Positions 63,226 to 64,000 of a stretch of 64,000 nt of DNA are shown here, piece by piece. The position numbers and the translations under genes are program-made. The notes beneath the pieces are model-generated. The model had not been told where the DNA came from, ran no database searches, and was given only the letters and a program-made list of their open reading frames with translations. Numbering within the stretch: the first letter of the stretch is position 1; the number at the start of each line of letters is the position of its first letter. The stretch is from Diaporthe sp. PMI_573. Its lineage: Eukaryota; Ascomycota; Sordariomycetes; Diaporthales; Diaporthaceae. The stretch lies in the NCBI GenBank assembly GCA_021399435.1, contig JAJTUP010000040.1, positions 372,001 to 436,000 of the forward strand. Direction: 5' to 3'.

Positions 63226-64000
63226 TTTAGGAGGCTGGATCATGTATCCCGTCCGGGAGGTATAGGGGTTTTGATGTTTATTCTAAGGTGCAGCCGTATA
63301 TATCGAGGTTGTTGCCACTCCTGGTTCTCTAAGCGACATGTGTTCCGGATGACAAGATTCGAGACATGGTCACGCTGTACTACGCCTGCATTGTGGAGGA
63401 CGCGGGAATATGACGGCTTGAAGTCACTGATTGACAAAATTCCTGACTTTGCGTTCGGCTTGATCAGCAAGATAGGCGGCAGGCTTGCTTAGTGACCGCA
63501 TATGGGTGCTCTGAGGGTCACGAAAGCATGTGAAATTTCACACTATACACAGTCTATAGGCACATATTGAAAGTAGCTCGATGCAAAGGAAGGGGACTAA
63601 ACAGGAATGGTATGCACATCAAGATACCTAGGAAGTTGGATGGCGGGTGGCACGACTCTATCCTCCCTATCCAGGTGGTTGAAAGTCTTTCTGGTGTATC
63701 TCGGCTTACCCGAAGGTGACAAGTCACATGTTCATTCGTTCATTGAAGAACCTGGTTTAACCAGGACATGATTATTTCTTTGGCATTTTGTGTGTTATGA
63801 TGCAGCAGCTAGGTACTGTATCCCTTATCTACACAATCGGTCCCAGCTCACCGACCGCTACCACATTATGCTTCTCACACCGTTACCTACTGGCACTAGC
63901 TGTATGTTGTGACTGGCGCCAGCCTATATAACTTGCTGGGGATTTCAATGGCCCTTGCTGCTCATGAGCCCAGAGATCCTTGACAGTGTAAGATCTCCAT
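63226..64000. other. 3' flank, no gene assigned
   Basis: A 73-codon frame at 63271-63492 has no recognisable motif. Nothing else supported up to the window edge. Confidence 0.4.

Overview
This window is nuclear DNA of a filamentous ascomycete (Pezizomycotina). The evidence is short introns (about 45-100 bp) with GT...CTRAY...YAG signals, a two-RNase-III Dicer without an obvious PAZ domain, a GH93 arabinanase-type secreted enzyme, a cross-pathway-control-type bZIP protein, fungal NADPH oxidase sequence, and remnants of HET and Clr5 proteins. I cannot place it to genus. No rRNA, tRNA, CRISPR or prokaryotic operon was seen. Gene structures were assembled by eye from open frames plus splice signals.

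Layout: (1) 1-12.3 kb holds a truncated HMG-CoA reductase-like enzyme, an unrecognised ORF, a two-box mitochondrial HMG protein, a decayed nucleoside-hydrolase-like gene, a JmjC-like protein and a HET relic. (2) 12.9-18.7 kb is a Mutator-like element with ~140-150 bp inverted repeats, carrying a FAR1/MULE transposase and a convergent passenger gene. (3) 19-23.8 kb has a P450 amino-terminal fragment, a four-helix membrane protein and an uncharacterised gene interrupted by a hAT transposon (23.8-27.1 kb), with a truncated F-box gene on the other side. (4) 28.8-33.8 kb is a complete eight-exon Dicer (DCL2-type, 1,423 aa). (5) 34-46 kb is a mosaic: a second copy of the uncharacterised gene, small multi-exon genes, a six-cysteine mini-protein gene, a 5'-truncated hAT fused antisense to an NADPH oxidase tail, a CPC1-like bZIP gene and a two-exon unknown gene. 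(6) 46-54 kb is mostly relics (Clr5, hAT, pogo-like, adenosine-deaminase-like) plus a second six-cysteine gene. (7) 54.8-57.9 kb is an intact hAT with a perfect 8-bp target duplication, inserted exactly over the stop codon of a complete GH93 gene. (8) 60.5-63.2 kb holds an unrecognised protein and a C2H2 zinc-finger protein.

The genes do not form a pathway. The picture is an accessory, transposon-rich compartment with gene fragments and small duplicated genes around a few intact genes. The intact Dicer, a component of RNA silencing that can act on transposons and viruses, stands out there. The most unusual items are the duplicated six-cysteine mini-protein with its conserved promoter, the two-copy uncharacterised gene family, the passenger gene inside the Mutator-like element, and the hAT insertion at a stop codon.
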